Source of the DNA: Neorhizobium sp. NCHU2750
GTDB taxonomy: Bacteria > Pseudomonadota > Alphaproteobacteria > Rhizobiales > Rhizobiaceae
Length of the DNA: 64,000 bases
Reading direction: 5' to 3'
NCBI RefSeq assembly: GCF_003597675.1
Contig: NZ_CP030827.1
Coordinates: 2,108,001-2,172,000, forward strand
The position numbers were made by a program, and so were the translations under genes. Each line of letters opens with the position of its first letter. Position 1 is the stretch's first letter. The notes beneath the pieces were generated by a model, which was given only the letters and a program-made list of their open reading frames with translations, was not told the DNA's origin and did not search any database. Positions 63,465 through 64,000 of this stretch are shown in pieces.

Positions 63465-64000
63465 TCACGGCAGGCCGATCGAGCGCAGGAAGGCATCGAC
63501 CTGTTGCGTGTAGTCGTTGCCGGCCCCAAGCTCGCTGTCGATCTGCATGTGCTTGAGCGCAACCGGCAGCACCTGCGCCTTGCCGCCCGTCTTTGCGGCA
63601 AAGGCCTTGGCCTGCGGGCAGGAATCGCTGCGAAGGCTGGAGCAGACCAGAAGCATCGGCAATACCGGCCCCTTGAGCTGCAGAGCCGGTGATGCCTCGG
63701 CCCAGAAGCGCGGATCCTTGCCGAAAACCTTGTCGTAGAACGGTGGATGCCCCGGCTGCTGCATGATTTTGATAATATCATAGGCAGCACTGTCGAGTGC
63801 CACAGTTCCGGCCCAGGGGCGCAGACCGACCTTTTGACCAAGGGCGTGATCTGTCGTCACCAATGCGACGAGATGGGCACCCGCAGAATGTCCCATCAGC
63901 ACGATCTTCGACGGATCACCGCCCCATGACGCGGCATTGCGTTCGACACTTGCGAGCGCTGCGGCCACATCGCCAGCCTGCTGCACCGGATCGGCCTTCG
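63465..64000 (-). CDS. Alpha/beta hydrolase (partial)
   Basis: The C-terminal about 178 residues of an esterase/lipase-type alpha/beta hydrolase; the gene continues past the right edge. The nucleophile elbow GHSAGAH is visible, with ALDSAAYDI and a late H in KHMQIDSELG as the likely catalytic His. It resembles the BD-FAE / carboxylesterase group. Convergent with the decarboxylase gene, 41 bases apart. The start is outside the window. Confidence 0.8.
   Translation of the reverse strand, partial: KADPVQQAGDVAAALASVERNAASWGGDPSKIVLMGHSAGAHLVALVTTDHALGQKVGLRPWAGTVALDSAAYDIIKIMQQPGHPPFYDKVFGKDPRFWAEASPALQLKGPVLPMLLVCSSLRSDSCPQAKAFAAKTGGKAQVLPVALKHMQIDSELGAGNDYTQQVDAFLRSIGLP

Noticed and set aside
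1..64000. CRISPR arrays
   Set aside because: No series of regularly spaced direct repeats was seen anywhere in the window, and no cas genes.

Overview
This window is about 60% GC chromosome of an alphaproteobacterium, most likely a member of the Rhizobiaceae (Agrobacterium/Rhizobium group). Support for this comes from the hflK-hflC, thyA-folA and sspB-DUF4169 neighbourhoods, promoters of the rhizobial CTTGAC-N17-CTATAT type, and a circularly permuted two-piece tmRNA gene encoding the tag ANDNNAKEYALAA.

Layout. 1-7106 is host backbone: the start of a probable Do-family protease, hflC, hflK, folA, thyA, a LysR regulator and a divergent FUSC-type exporter. 7107-7168 is the 5' half of the host tmRNA acceptor piece. 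At 7169-44104 (about 36.9 kb) lies an integrated genomic island that has cut the acceptor piece exactly at the junction of T-stem and T-loop. The 3' half of the acceptor piece and the host tmRNA coding piece resume at 44105, followed by host genes: sspB, DUF4169, a ribbon-helix-helix protein, an AsmA-like protein, an FAD oxidase, a 3-hydroxyisobutyrate-dehydrogenase-like enzyme, an RND pump with its adaptor, a TetR regulator, a DUF1348 protein, a UvrD/PcrA helicase, a small AT-rich insert (two genes at 60466-61731), a PLP-dependent decarboxylase and a partial alpha/beta hydrolase.

The island. Its right end carries four overlapping genes of the ginABCD type (three tyrosine-recombinase-like proteins and a small coiled-coil protein). 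These are followed by a complete second permuted tmRNA gene with its own promoter and a changed tag (ANDNNAKGYALAA). The two island ends share an inverted repeat (TTATA-N2-GACAT-N8/10-TTAGTCGACG). The cargo, left to right, is: an HTH regulator with palindromic operators next to a soluble FtsH-like AAA+ metalloprotease; a four-gene operon matching Druantia type II defence (druM-druF-druG-druE); a SoxR regulon (RND pump, soxR, sodB, ferredoxin, flavin reductase and three coupled small genes) with two SoxR boxes placed in 19-bp-spacer promoters; a stand-alone caspase-like protease; a likely conflict locus with a SLATT-like 2TM protein, a 50-residue proline-tailed protein, a ComEC-like metallo-beta-lactamase-fold protein and a 4TM protein; and a short-chain dehydrogenase. 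No conjugation genes are visible.

The main discovery is how the island treats the tmRNA. It destroys the host gene by integrating inside the tRNA-like domain, and it appears to compensate by bringing a whole two-piece tmRNA of different ancestry. The cell would therefore use the island's proteolysis tag for ribosome rescue, a few hundred bases from the gene for the tag adaptor SspB.
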